DNA of 64,000 nt from Rhynochetos jubatus. Taxonomy: Eukaryota; Chordata; Aves; Eurypygiformes; Rhynochetidae. Location: NCBI GenBank assembly GCA_027574665.1, contig CM050650.1, forward strand, positions 99,173,086 through 99,237,085, read 5' to 3'. The notes under the pieces were generated by a model. That model made no database searches. It saw nothing but the letters and a program-made list of their open reading frames with translations, and was not told where the DNA came from. The translations under genes and the position numbers were made by a program. Shown here piece after piece: positions 10,701 through 22,700 of the stretch (position 1 is its first letter; every line of letters starts with the position of its first letter).

Positions 10701-13700
10701 ATCTTTTTGCAAAATCTTCAAGATTTTTAACAAAAATAGCAGTTGTTCTCACTGATGGAAAGTCCCAAGATGAAGTCAAAGATGTAGCAGCAGAAGCAAG
10801 AAAAAATAAAATCACTTTGTTTGCTATTGGTGTTGGCTCAGAAATTGAGGAGGATGAACTTAAAGCTATTGCCAACAAGCCTTCATCAACTTATGTATTT
10901 TATGTTGAAGATTATATTGCAATATCAAGAATTAAAGAAGTTATAAAGCAGAAACTATGTGAAGGTAAGTAATTGATTCTAAGATATTTTAGGTGTGCAA
11001 ATTGTAGTTCTGTACCCATATTTCTTTATTTCAGAAGCAGAATGCATGGTTAATGTAGTCTAAGGCACCTGATGATCTTTACTATGGCCTTCTTTCATTT
11101 TGATCTTGTTTGTGCAAGCCACTCCCAAAATGTTGTTTTCTCAGTTAAACAAAAAGGTGTATGTGGGAAAATATGATGCTTTAACACCGTGTGTGTTTAA
11201 TTTCAGTATGTAGCATTTTGCCCTACGCCGCAAAATTTTTGCGGTGATAGTTTCGAAATGCTAAAATAGTTGAGCAATTCTCATAGTGTTGAGAATATAG
11301 GGCTTTATCCTTTTCCTTGGTGCGGCTGATACTCATCCACAATCTACTATTTCTTCTTGACAGCTGAGAGGATAGCCTATCATTACAAACAGGAGTTCTT
11401 CCGCTTGTATGTGCTGGAAAAACCCAGAATTCCTTGGCAAAAGGGCCTGGAATTGTAACAAGCTGTTAGGTTATTTTTTAGAAGGATTTAATAGAAGAAT
11501 TAGCCATGACTAACATTGTAAAATGACTTTTTAGCTTTAGAATGCTAGCAGCATTGCTGAATTGAGTTTTCTGATAACTTTGTAAAACAATGGCTTTCCC
11601 ATATATTAAAAAAAGAAAGCAAATTGCTTCTAAAATATGTCACTCAAAGGACTCTATTATACAGCAAATATTTATCAATGCTACTTTGTACATGCTTTAT
11701 TACCGAGAATTGATGCAAGTCATATTTCAGTTGTACTGTATTTCTGCACTTAGTACGAATGAAAAACAGTTTTCATTTGCTCTCTTTTGAGCATGAACTT
11801 CCTTGAAAAAATATGTTGAGGATAATAGTGTTTATTTCTTGATACGCTTATGAAAATCATAATAATTCCTTCTGGCTGATGTAGTAAGATGGTCAGTCCA
11901 AAAATTAAATCATCTAAGTGCAGCTAAATTCTTTAATAAAACTTCACACAGGGACAAATACCACAAAATAACCACAATATTTTCTTTAAATAAAGTTTAG
12001 AAGAAGTGACATTATATTTCATCAAGAAGCATTTTCTGCTTTCAGAATTAAATAAACCGTTATCCTTTAGAATTCAGCTGTGGTATTCGACACGACTCTT
12101 ACAGCAGTAATCTCCAAATGTTAACTACGTATACAAAATTGTATTTACTGTTTTATTTTAAGTGGCACTGCATCCACTCTCTTATGTTGCACTCTTTCCT
12201 CACGTTAGGATTGAGATGCCCCTCTCAAAGAGCGATCAGAGTCAGATGGCAGTTTCATTTCTTACCACAATGTCTTTAGCAGGTGAACTGAAAGATTAGT
12301 AAACTGGAAATTTTATCTTTGAGTGGTGGATTATTTTATTCATGTTGTTAAGATTCTTTTTGACTTTGGGAGGGGAAGTTCCATGAGGGCAAAGCAGCAA
12401 TGATCAGTCACATGAAACTGCCTGAAAATTTTGCAATTTTCACAGAATCACAGAATGGTTTGGGTTGGAAGGGACCTTAAAGACCATCTAGTTCCAACCC
12501 CCCTGCCATGGGCAGGGACACCCTCCACTAGACCAGGTTGCTCAAAGCCTCATCCAGCCTGGCCTTGAAGACTCCCAGGGATGAAGCATCCTCACTTCTC
12601 TGGGCAACCTGTCCCAGTGCTTCACCACCCTCTCCAGGAAGAATTTCTTCCTGATATCTAATCTAAATCTCCTTGTTTTCAATTTAAACCCATTACCCCT
12701 TGTCCTGTCGCTACAGGCCCTTGTAAAAAGCACACACCCCCCCCAGCTTCCTTGTAGGCCCCTTCAGGTACTGGAAGGCTGTGATAAGATCTCCCTGTGA
12801 TTTCTTGTGATTGTTGTTGTTTTAATGTCTAAACAAATACTAACCTTTACTCTGTAGCATTTTTAACTTTGTTATCACATGAACACAGATATACGAGCAT
12901 AGGGGCAGTGTCTCCTTTATGGAAAAAGAAGTCTGAGGTTTGGTGGTTTGTGTAGCAAGTAGTGCTTTTACAACCGTGTTGTGCCTTTTGAGGGCTCCAG
13001 TGTTTGTTTTCAAGTACCACACGGTGTAAAAACCTGCTGAACCTGTTGACTGGAAAGAACAGCGTGGCTGAAAGAGTCCCCAAATATTTTAAAAAATATT
13101 TAATATTTATTCTGGAAGTCAAATGTTGCTGTAGTATTAATATACTCTGGCAAAAATACAGTAAAGATTGTGTCTCAGGACTGCATTTAAAAACAATACT
13201 TAATTCATAGCTTAAAAGTATGTCTGGAAGATGCTGGGAAAGGTTCCTTTGTGCTAGGTGATGGGATTTAACATCAAAAGGTTATTTCATGCTTCAGAAA
13301 GGGAAAATAAAGCATCTGAAAACTATATAAAACCACTAAAAGGCAACAAGATTTCAGTATAGGCTAAATAGTTGCTGTGACTGGTACTATGGATTAGAAA
13401 CACAACTCTGTTTTCCGTGGAAGCCAGTTCTTAATTTTGCTACTGACTTCTGCATCTGTTATAATGGCTCAGTTAGCAAAATAGTCCTGCCAGAGATGAT
13501 CCAGAAAACCGAAAAAAGCTCTGCCTTACTGGGAATGTTTTAACGTAATTCTTCGATGTGCCAGTGGAAGCAAAGAATAATTTCTTAATATAAAATTTTA
13601 TATGTGCTTAATTTGTACTGGTTTGGAACATTTACTTTGGCATCGATCCAGAATAATGGCCCTCTCACATAAAGTAATCCTATTGCTGCATTTACTTTTT

Positions 13701-16700
13701 AATTTTTACACCAAATTTCTAATACTGTAACTGATAAGAGATTCTTGTGTTCATTTTCTTGTCAGCACATATGATCTATAATCTGTATTAATGGCTCTGT
13801 ATTGTGGCCATTATTCAGCTTTGAAATAAATCAGTTTAGGAAATCTTTCCATGGTAACAAAGCACAGTGAAGAAACCTGAAAAAACAAAGTGTCATTACT
13901 CTTACTTAATTTCGTAAATATGCTGATTAAATCCTATATCTGTGTTTTGAGAAGAGGAGGAAAGTTGTGTTTGTTGGACTTTGTGTTTGCTTTTTTGGGA
14001 GCGTTCAGAAGGTAGACATTTTAGTTTCCAGAATGTAGGCAGAGAATTCTTGCAATACTTTTTTTGTAGAACCAGGTGACATTTTGCTGTGGGGAGGAAA
14101 AGAAAACTAAGGGGAATGTATGTGACTTCTTGCTGCTGCCCCAAGTACCTGTGGCTTGTGCCCTTGGGATGGATTGTCCTTTCTCACCACATACAGTTTG
14201 TGCAGACACTTACCTGAATTTTCTTGGAGTTTATCGTGCCTCCCCCACCAGAACAGGGTAGCTTCTGACTGCCTTTGGGTTGGTTAGAAAGAGAAGCTGT
14301 ACAGCGTTCCTCATGTTATAGAGAGAAACCAGTCTAGACCTTTGAGCTGATAGTTCTCTGGCACTGAAATGCGAGTTTTCCAGCCCATGGCTGGTCCAGA
14401 TGGAGAGGAGAGAATTCTTCACCCCTTCTTTGGAACGTACTCCTAACCTCTTCCCTTTCTATGAACTGACGCTTTTCTGAAGAAACAAGAAGAAATGAAT
14501 GATGAAAATGTATTTATTGTGAATATTTTAGCATAATTTTAGTAAAACAAAAAGTTGTTTGCTTTCTTTTTATGGATTTATTACTCTGATACAATATTTG
14601 CTTTAGAACTGAATTTCAGTCTGCTATCTCACTGTTTTATTTTGAGACAGTTTAGGTCCACTGCCTAATACTGTTTTTGTGAAAAGACAATTAACATTCA
14701 GCAAACTTTAGTTTTGGTAGAAAATGTATCATGTGATATTTGTCCAGTGAGAATGGTTTCAAGTGCAACAGGCAAAACAGATCAAAGTCGATTGCAAGCA
14801 AAAGAAGATAAAAAAAATAGTGGTACATAATTCTACCTTTGTCCATTTTCAACCTGATTTTATACTTGGGAGGGATGCTGGATTAATCCAAATTGTTAGT
14901 GTATCATGGAAATTAACACTTATAATGTTGTAGCACTTTGAAACCATACCATTTTAGCAATTTAATTCAATATTTTTATTAGCCAGATACTACATTTAGT
15001 GACAATTCAAAATAGTACGTGAATATAGTTGCAGTAAAATATGACATGTCAGTATTCTAGCTTCATGTCTTTGCGGATTCTGCGTGTCTTCTCTCATGTT
15101 ATACTTAAATGGTAGTTCTCAATTCTCTGTTTCTTGAAAGGCTGCTACAAAAAATCAGGTAGGTAGGACGTTAGATTTTGAAAGTTTTAAGTCATATTTT
15201 GAACTATACTTGCATTTATTGCTTTGCAGAATCTGTTTGTCCGACAAGAATTCCAGTGGCAGCTCGAGATGAAAAAGGATTTGACATTCTTGTAGGATTA
15301 GGTGTGAAGAAAAAGGTTAAAAAGAGAATTCAAATATCAACAACTAATGCAAAAGCTTATGAAGTAACCTCACGTGTTGACCTGTCAGAATTGACAAGGT
15401 ATTTGAATTTATTAATACACTTCTAAACTTAGTAAGATTTTGTTGTTGTTGTTTGCTTAAGGTGAGAGAGACTTATTTTAAGATTTATATGAATGTTCAA
15501 GTACTGTTTTTTAATTTTCCCTTCCCCCTTACTTAGGAATGTGTTTCCAGAAGGTCTGCCTCCATCTTACGTGTTTGTTTCCACGCAAAGATTTAAAGTA
15601 AAAAAGACATGGGATTTGTGGAGAATCCTAAGTCTGGATAAGAGACCACAGATAGCCGTCACTATTAATGGAGAAGAGAAAACATTATCGTTCACTACCA
15701 CAAGTTTGATAAATGGCACACAAGTTATTACTTTTGCTGCACCTCGTGTAAAGGTAAGGAGTAAGTCATCGTCATGCTGGAATACTCATTTAAATACACA
15801 TTACTCCTTTGCCTTTTATGTTTTTTAAAATTCATGGTCTTATTTTTGGCTGCTCAGGCATTTAAAAAAAGATGAGGGGTACTTTACCATGTTTCCAGCG
15901 TGTCCACAGTGATCATCACTGTAAGTGCTTTGCAGGTGCTTTCTACTTAGTAGTTTCCAGATCACAGAGACTTTTTTCACACAGCTCTTTGCTTAACATA
16001 TGCTGAAAAGTAATTTCAGCCTTTCATATTGAGAATAGAAAATGTGAATTTAAATATACCATTTTTAAGGAGAGTGTTTTAAGTGTCTAAATTCCTTGAA
16101 AATGCATAATGACAGGAGTTACGTTCTTCTCCAGAAGGGTAGATAACAGTTTACAAAATGAGATTTCAATCTGGATTTGTCTAGTTCTCTGTTGAATAAA
16201 AATTCCTTTCAGCTACTTATTTTCTTCACTGAAGGGATTTCCCTCTTGGTGCAAACCAATTTTATTGTCTTCCAGTGTAACCTGAAGGTTCTCTTTCAAA
16301 ACTTCCTCAGTAATTTCCAGTGAAGTATTCAGCTTTTGTAAGAAAGATTATCTCGGTTGCAGGTGAGACAGAATGTCTCTACTCTTTAATTTGTAGCAGT
16401 ATAGGAATATGCAGCCCAGAGATTCCCATTCTTAACGCAGAGAGTATTATTTAAGTGAACAAAGAGGGATACTTCAGCAGGCAAAGATTTACTGCTGGAG
16501 TGCTTCATGGCCAAGTGGGTTCAACTTTTCTAGGAAGCGGTGGCCTGTATTTGAAGCCTTACTCCAAATCAGGCTGAAGGAATTTGAAGTATAAATCCTC
16601 AGAGGAGGAAGGACTCCTATCCAAGAGAAGGTCTTAACTACTAAGCTTTTGCTAGGGAGAGGTATTTTATACTTCTGGATGGAGAATTTTACTTTTCTTT

Positions 16701-19700
16701 TCCAAATTTCCTCTGCGTTTTTATAATTATTTGCAGGTGAAATAATTTTTTTTTTTTTTTTTAAGAAGCAGTGTCAAACTCCATTTACTGGAAATGGTTA
16801 GAAAATTCAATTTCAAGACAATCAAAAATGTTTTTTAATTTTTTCTGGCAGATACAGTGACAAATCAATCTTATTCCTGCAGTCCCATGTATCCGTGAAC
16901 TTCAGCATGAAAAGAAGACTTGATTTTTTTTTTTTTGCATTTGTGTTTCTCCAGGCTTGTACTGCTATTATGGAGAACAATAATTTTATGCCCTTTTAAG
17001 GGCTGTATATCTCTAAACACACTATAAATGTCACTGTGCTTTTAATGAACCATTTTATTTAATAACTCTTTATGATAATTTATCACTTTTACTCAGGAAA
17101 ATGGAAATGTTACATATTCTGATATGTTGTTTATTTTATCCTGTAATGAGAGTCATTGTAAATAAATAAACCCCCAATCTACAAATAAAAATAAAATAAA
17201 ACCAGGGGTGCTATGTAAGGGTGTATACTATTAAATGAAGCTAGCTTAATTTCTGTTTATCACAGAATCATAGAATGGTTTGGGTTGGAAGGGACCTTAA
17301 AGATCATCTAGTTCCAATCCCCTGCCATGGGCAGGGACACCCTTCACTAGACCAGGTTGCTCAAAGCCTCATCCAGCCTGGCCTTGAACACTTCCAGGGA
17401 TGGGGCACCCACAGCTTCTCTGGGCAACCTGTGCCAGTGCCTCACCACCCTCTTAGTTTATGTCTACAAAAGGTAACAAAGATATATAAAATAATGAAAG
17501 ATGTACGCTTCTGTTTACTGTTATGTATACTGTGCTGGGTTCAGTCAGGAAAGGGCTAACTCCCTTTACTCTGGTTGCCAGGGAACTCTGTTGCTGTATA
17601 GTAAGTGAAAACATTGATAAGGCCTCAGCTGGTGCTGGGGATGGCTTGTACTGAACTCAAGGTCTTTTGTCCGCTTCGGATACTGTAGCTGACCCAGACT
17701 AACCAAGGAAGTATTTCATCCCATAGTCCGTCATGTTCCGGTCTCTTGGGGTGGGGAAGAGGGTCCGGTAGCCATTACTCTTTCCTTCTCTCTCTCTCCC
17801 TTACTCCCTTGCTCGTCTCTCTGGGCACTTGCTAACCCTCCTGCGTTAGCTGCTTTGCTAACTCCTGTGCTGGCTCGTTCGTGTGGAAGCTGGTGGATTG
17901 TTTTGAGTTTTCTGGCCGTGTTATCAGTGATAAGGTTTGCTCGGAATCTGCTGCGTAGGCTCCCGGGCTCTGGCCTTCAGGCCGCGGCTCTCGGGCTGCG
18001 ATCGCTCTCGGGCTGTGGTTCTCTGGCTCTCGGGGTCTGATTTTCATCCCTCAACATCTGGGTGTGCATTGGTCAGTGGATGGTGGGAAATTGTATCATA
18101 TTGTATCATATTGTATATATTGTACTATATGTTTCATTTTCTACTATTTTAAGTATTTATTAGTAGTAGTACCTGTATGTATTGATTTAGATTTAATTAG
18201 TAAATAGTTCTTATCTCAATTTTACGAGCTTCCTTATTTCTTTTTCCTCCGATTCTTCCCCTCCACTGGAGGAGGGGAGGGGGATTTGTGAGAGCGGCTT
18301 CGTGGTATTTTGCTAGCCGGAGTTAAACCACAACATATACCAATTTAGTGTGGGATGAATATCTATTACATTTAGCTATCTAAAGCATCTAGGTTTGGCT
18401 AAAGAGCTGGATTGTTTTGGAAATTGATGGATAGGCTCAAGAATAAAGTATTTCTTCCCATGTCGAATTTAATTTCTAAGGTAGGTGAGATAAATATGTC
18501 TTTAAATCTATTTCTTGTAGAACTATGCTATTTGTTTAAACTGAATCTTAAGCTTTAGAAACCTGAGGTTTTGTGAGATGATGAATGTCATATTCGGTTT
18601 ATTCTTTGCAATATTGTGATTCTTCCTGCCAATATCATGTCATCTTTTTTTATAAGAGATTAAGTAGAAAGACTTTCAAGTACCAATTTGTTTTCACTAT
18701 GATTTAAGATCTGAAGTGTTAGAGTCATACCACTGCTGAAAAAGGGACCTCTGGCTTCATAGATTTTAAAAAAACAGCCTTGAGCATGTTCAGGATCATA
18801 GACTGAAAAAAAACTGAGTTATAAAATAGTTCTGAAATAGGAATGAATTATTAGCAAATATCATCTTCTCAATTATTATATTACTGGGCAAATACTTTTT
18901 TGCCTCTACAGTTTACAATTTTTTGTATAGCAAAACCTGGAACATTGATCATCTCAATCATCAACAGTAGTTTAAGTGTTGAAATGCATTTTTATTGTTA
19001 TTTAAATAGAAGACTTTTTTCCTAAGCAGTTCTGTTTTCTTCACTTTTCTTAGACATTGTTTGATGAAGGCTGGCATCAAATTCGTCTCTTAGTAACAGA
19101 AGATTATGTAACTTTGTATATAGATGACCAAGACATTGAAACAAAACCACTGCATCCTGTTTTAGGTATTTACATCAGTGGCGTAACCCAAATAGGAAAG
19201 TATTCTGGAAAGGAAGAAACTGTACAGGTAAGCATATGCCAAATTCATAATATTTCAGAAATTCTACTGTAGGTTAACATTGCATTGGTGCCTTCTGTTT
19301 TCTTGAACTTACTTGTCTAATTTACAATAGGCTGATATTTATCATATGAAATTTTAATACTTAAGAAGAAACATAAATGGTCAGGAGGACTCAGCACAAC
19401 TGATATATCCTGTTTGGAGGGTGCTTAATTGGCCTCACTGGCTTGAAGGGGCATTTATTTTTCCTGAACCACAAATTTCATGTAGTGCAGTTGCCTGAAT
19501 TTGTGAAACAGTGTCTTAAAGCTGGTGATTTCCTCTGACCTTGAGAGTTGTATATAATTTGGTGGTGGTTATGCTGGTAAAAGAGAGAGACGACAAAATA
19601 TTGATGACAACATCACTAGCTGTCATGAAAGTACAAGGTATATCAACTCTGTTTCTGTGGTACTGCAATTATTTGGCACTCAAACTGCCACTGTTTGATT

Positions 19701-22700
19701 CTGTTGTTCTGGACACCACCACCCCCACCCCACCCCCCCCGGCCCCTGAAAACCCTGTACCAAATTTCTCCTCTATGCTGAGGAATGTTGAAGTTCTTTT
19801 GCCTTCAGCTCTTTGCAGACACCAAAAAGCTGATTAAAACTTTAGGCTGTATAGGTGAGGGCTGTGTAGACCAGTGGTGAAGACTGTTAACAGTGTTCCA
19901 GATGTTGCCTAAGTAGATAGTTCCCTTATATGTATAACAATGTGGTAATGACATTACTAATTAGAATGATAGTAATGGAAACAATACTAAGAAATACTGA
20001 ATTACTTAGGTAGACATTATTTTTAGTTATTTTGATCCTTACTGCTCCTAGGAAGATACATTAATGTGTCTTGCATCACCTGCATTGACTGTCTTCAGAT
20101 GTCTTTACTCAGTTACTCCTGAATTTTGCGTATGTTTAGCCAGGCTTCAGATCTATTATTATAATTTTCTAAAACTGTACATGGAAACTTGGATTTGGAT
20201 GCGCTGTGTGTGTGACTCAGCATTTCTGGTGGTAACGTTGTCTATGCTAAAGTACCCCATTGCGAAAACTACTCTGTTGCTCACAGATTTCTGATAGGAT
20301 TTCATGGTCTCACTGCAAGAAAAGTAGAGATTTTGGAATCCTGATCAATCGTGTCATGCATTTTCTCTGACGGTGCGTTTCCAGAGTTTTGTGCATTCTG
20401 GAATTAGAGGGTTGTTTGTTGTTGTTGTGTGGTGTTTTTTCTCTGAAGTCACTGCAGTAACGGCACTCTCACAGATTCCCAGTGATACAGGGAGTTACAG
20501 AATGTTAGTACAAGATGTTATCAAAAATAAAGATGAAAACATTTTAGGAATGTCAAATTGTATAAAATCCTCTCCTGATAGTGGACTAGAAGAACTGTAG
20601 ACAATCTGCCTCAGGTTGCAATTTTGTATTTCCAGATGATTTCTGTAATCTAAAAAAGGTATTTCCTTTCTCCACTTTTTCAGACTGTGACGCATTTTGC
20701 AAAGCATTAACAGTCTAACTTTGCCAGGGTATTTCTATTTAAACTATGATTATAGAGAAATATGTAATGAATCTGCATACAGTCCTTCAGTGAAAAGGTA
20801 ATTGACATCCTTTAAGAAATCAGCCAGAGATGGATACAAAGTATGGTTAAAGAATCTTCTTCAGAGATTCTTTGCTGAATTTTCATTCTCTTTCTGTGCT
20901 CAGGTGTTTTCTAGGTATTTTGCAAATGTTCTTGATTTAATTGGGATCTTACTGGCTGAAATGCTTTCCAGTGTAGTGATGATAAACTTATGTACATACT
21001 TCAGTGTTGTAAATTGTAGACATTTTATATTTGAAAACACCTAGTACAAGGCACGGTATTAACGTACTCCCATTTCTGTACTTTCTTCCCCTTTTAGGCC
21101 AACTTAGTCTGTCATTTCAAAGAAGTGTAATGGGGCTTTTTTCTCTTTGCAGTCATGATAGTTATATTAGAAAAACTGACTTTGGTGGTTTCACTACTCT
21201 GGACTGTCACGATAGAGCAGAATGGTAAAAGCTTTTGCTGACCTGGTGCCAGTATTTTTACTGGTTGCTTTTTAAAGCTTTATGTTCTATAGCTAAACTC
21301 TAAACCAAATTCTTTCAAGCGTCAGGGGTGCCTTCTGATGCTTCACCAAAACGTACTGGTCTTATATTTAGTAGAGACAGGTCAGTGTAGAAACATCTTC
21401 CTGGGACTGTTAATGTAGCAAGGGGAAAGCTGTTTTTGCCTGTGGTGTTGTAGCTTGTTTCCCAATGATCTTGGCAGCCAGTGTAATTAGTGCTGTGCGT
21501 GTTTGGATTTATTGCCAAGGATTAGGGGTGGTGATTTCTATTATGTTAGAAAAGAAAATCTTGGATTAATTATTTTTCTTTAAATAATTCTGTTACAGAA
21601 TGTTTAATGGGTTGCACATGTTTATCATTGTGAGTAGCCTGGCTAAAAATGTTTCTACAACTTTAATTGATTTTTTAACCATATGAGACACACAGAGCTT
21701 CCAGTTTCTCTTGCTTTTTAATGTTTTCTTCATTTTTTTAAACTCATGGATGACATAATTTAAGAATAGTATAGTTTAAACTAACAATGTCAGACTATTA
21801 ACACTTTCTATAAAAATCTTTTGTTTTGAATTACAGTTTGATATACAAAAACTGCGAATCTACTGTGACCCGGAGCAAAATAATCGAGAAACAGTGTGTG
21901 AGATCCCGGGATTTGTGAGTATAATAGATGAACTTTTGAGGACTACTTGGCATTTTTTTACAATTCACTGTTTAAAGCTGACTCAATAAATTCTTAAAAT
22001 AAGTAATGCTACGTGAATTCAGCTGGTGCGGTCAAATGCTTGTTATGTGTGCAATATCAAGTGACACAGAACTTGTCTGTTTTCAGCCTTTCTTTTGCAC
22101 AAACATATTTTAAAAGTTGGAGTTTTTTTATTATTTTGGATATTACATGGTGGAAATTTGAAAGCAGTATAGAAGAATCAGAATCTTTTCTTATAATTTA
22201 AGATTTTAAACGTTATAGATTAATAAAACAAATAGATTACAGCAGTGTAAAATACTTGTGTAAAATATTACTTTTAAACTTATCTAGTATAATTCTTGCT
22301 ACTTGGCAGGTCATTTAATCTCTGAAATCTTTGTACGTAATCAACAAACCTATGTATTTAAGTCACCTTTTCCTATCAGAGGTATCTATGCCGATGTACT
22401 GCATTAAATATCCTATTAACTGAAGTGTTGCCAAGGTTTCATGACAAGTATGTTATGGACAAGTCAAAAATAAAATCCTGTCCAGCATTTTATAATTCAT
22501 GTACACAATTAGGAAGTTTATGGGGTTCCTTTGACACTCTCTTTGCCCTCTTAATTACAGTTAAGTATGCAATGAAATGTAAAACACATGCAAACAGATT
22601 TGGAAACCGTTCATGGCATGCAGTTGGAACCAGATTTTCACTTTTGTAAAGTAAATTTAGTATTTGGCTATTTAACTGCACCACATATCTTTTTGCTCTT

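Larger units (their letters stand above)
10965..15229 (+). other. COL21A1: COL21A1 intron 2 (4.3 kb)
   Basis: The intron is GT-AG. It contains an imperfect hairpin (11211-11263) and a minus-strand CR1 (12441-12797). The remainder is AT-rich unique sequence with no coding signal. Confidence 0.85.
15754..19053 (+). other. COL21A1: COL21A1 intron 4 (3.3 kb)
   Basis: The intron is GT-AG. It contains a truncated CR1 (17261-17453) and a solo LTR (17531-18335) only 78 bp apart, plus poly-T runs near 16746 and 16924. Confidence 0.85.

Noticed and set aside
15178..15426. Reading frame starting before the first TSPN exon (at 15178)
   Set aside because: The part before 15230 lies upstream of a proper acceptor, and the part after 15398 lies past the donor. 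Only 15230-15398 is coding.
17832..18152. Overlapping frames on both strands in a GC-rich stretch
   Set aside because: They lie inside the solo LTR and arise from its base composition. No retroviral gene is present.
19541..19837. 98-codon plus-strand frame in intron 5
   Set aside because: It includes a poly-proline run from a CCACC/CCCC tract and has no splice or domain support.
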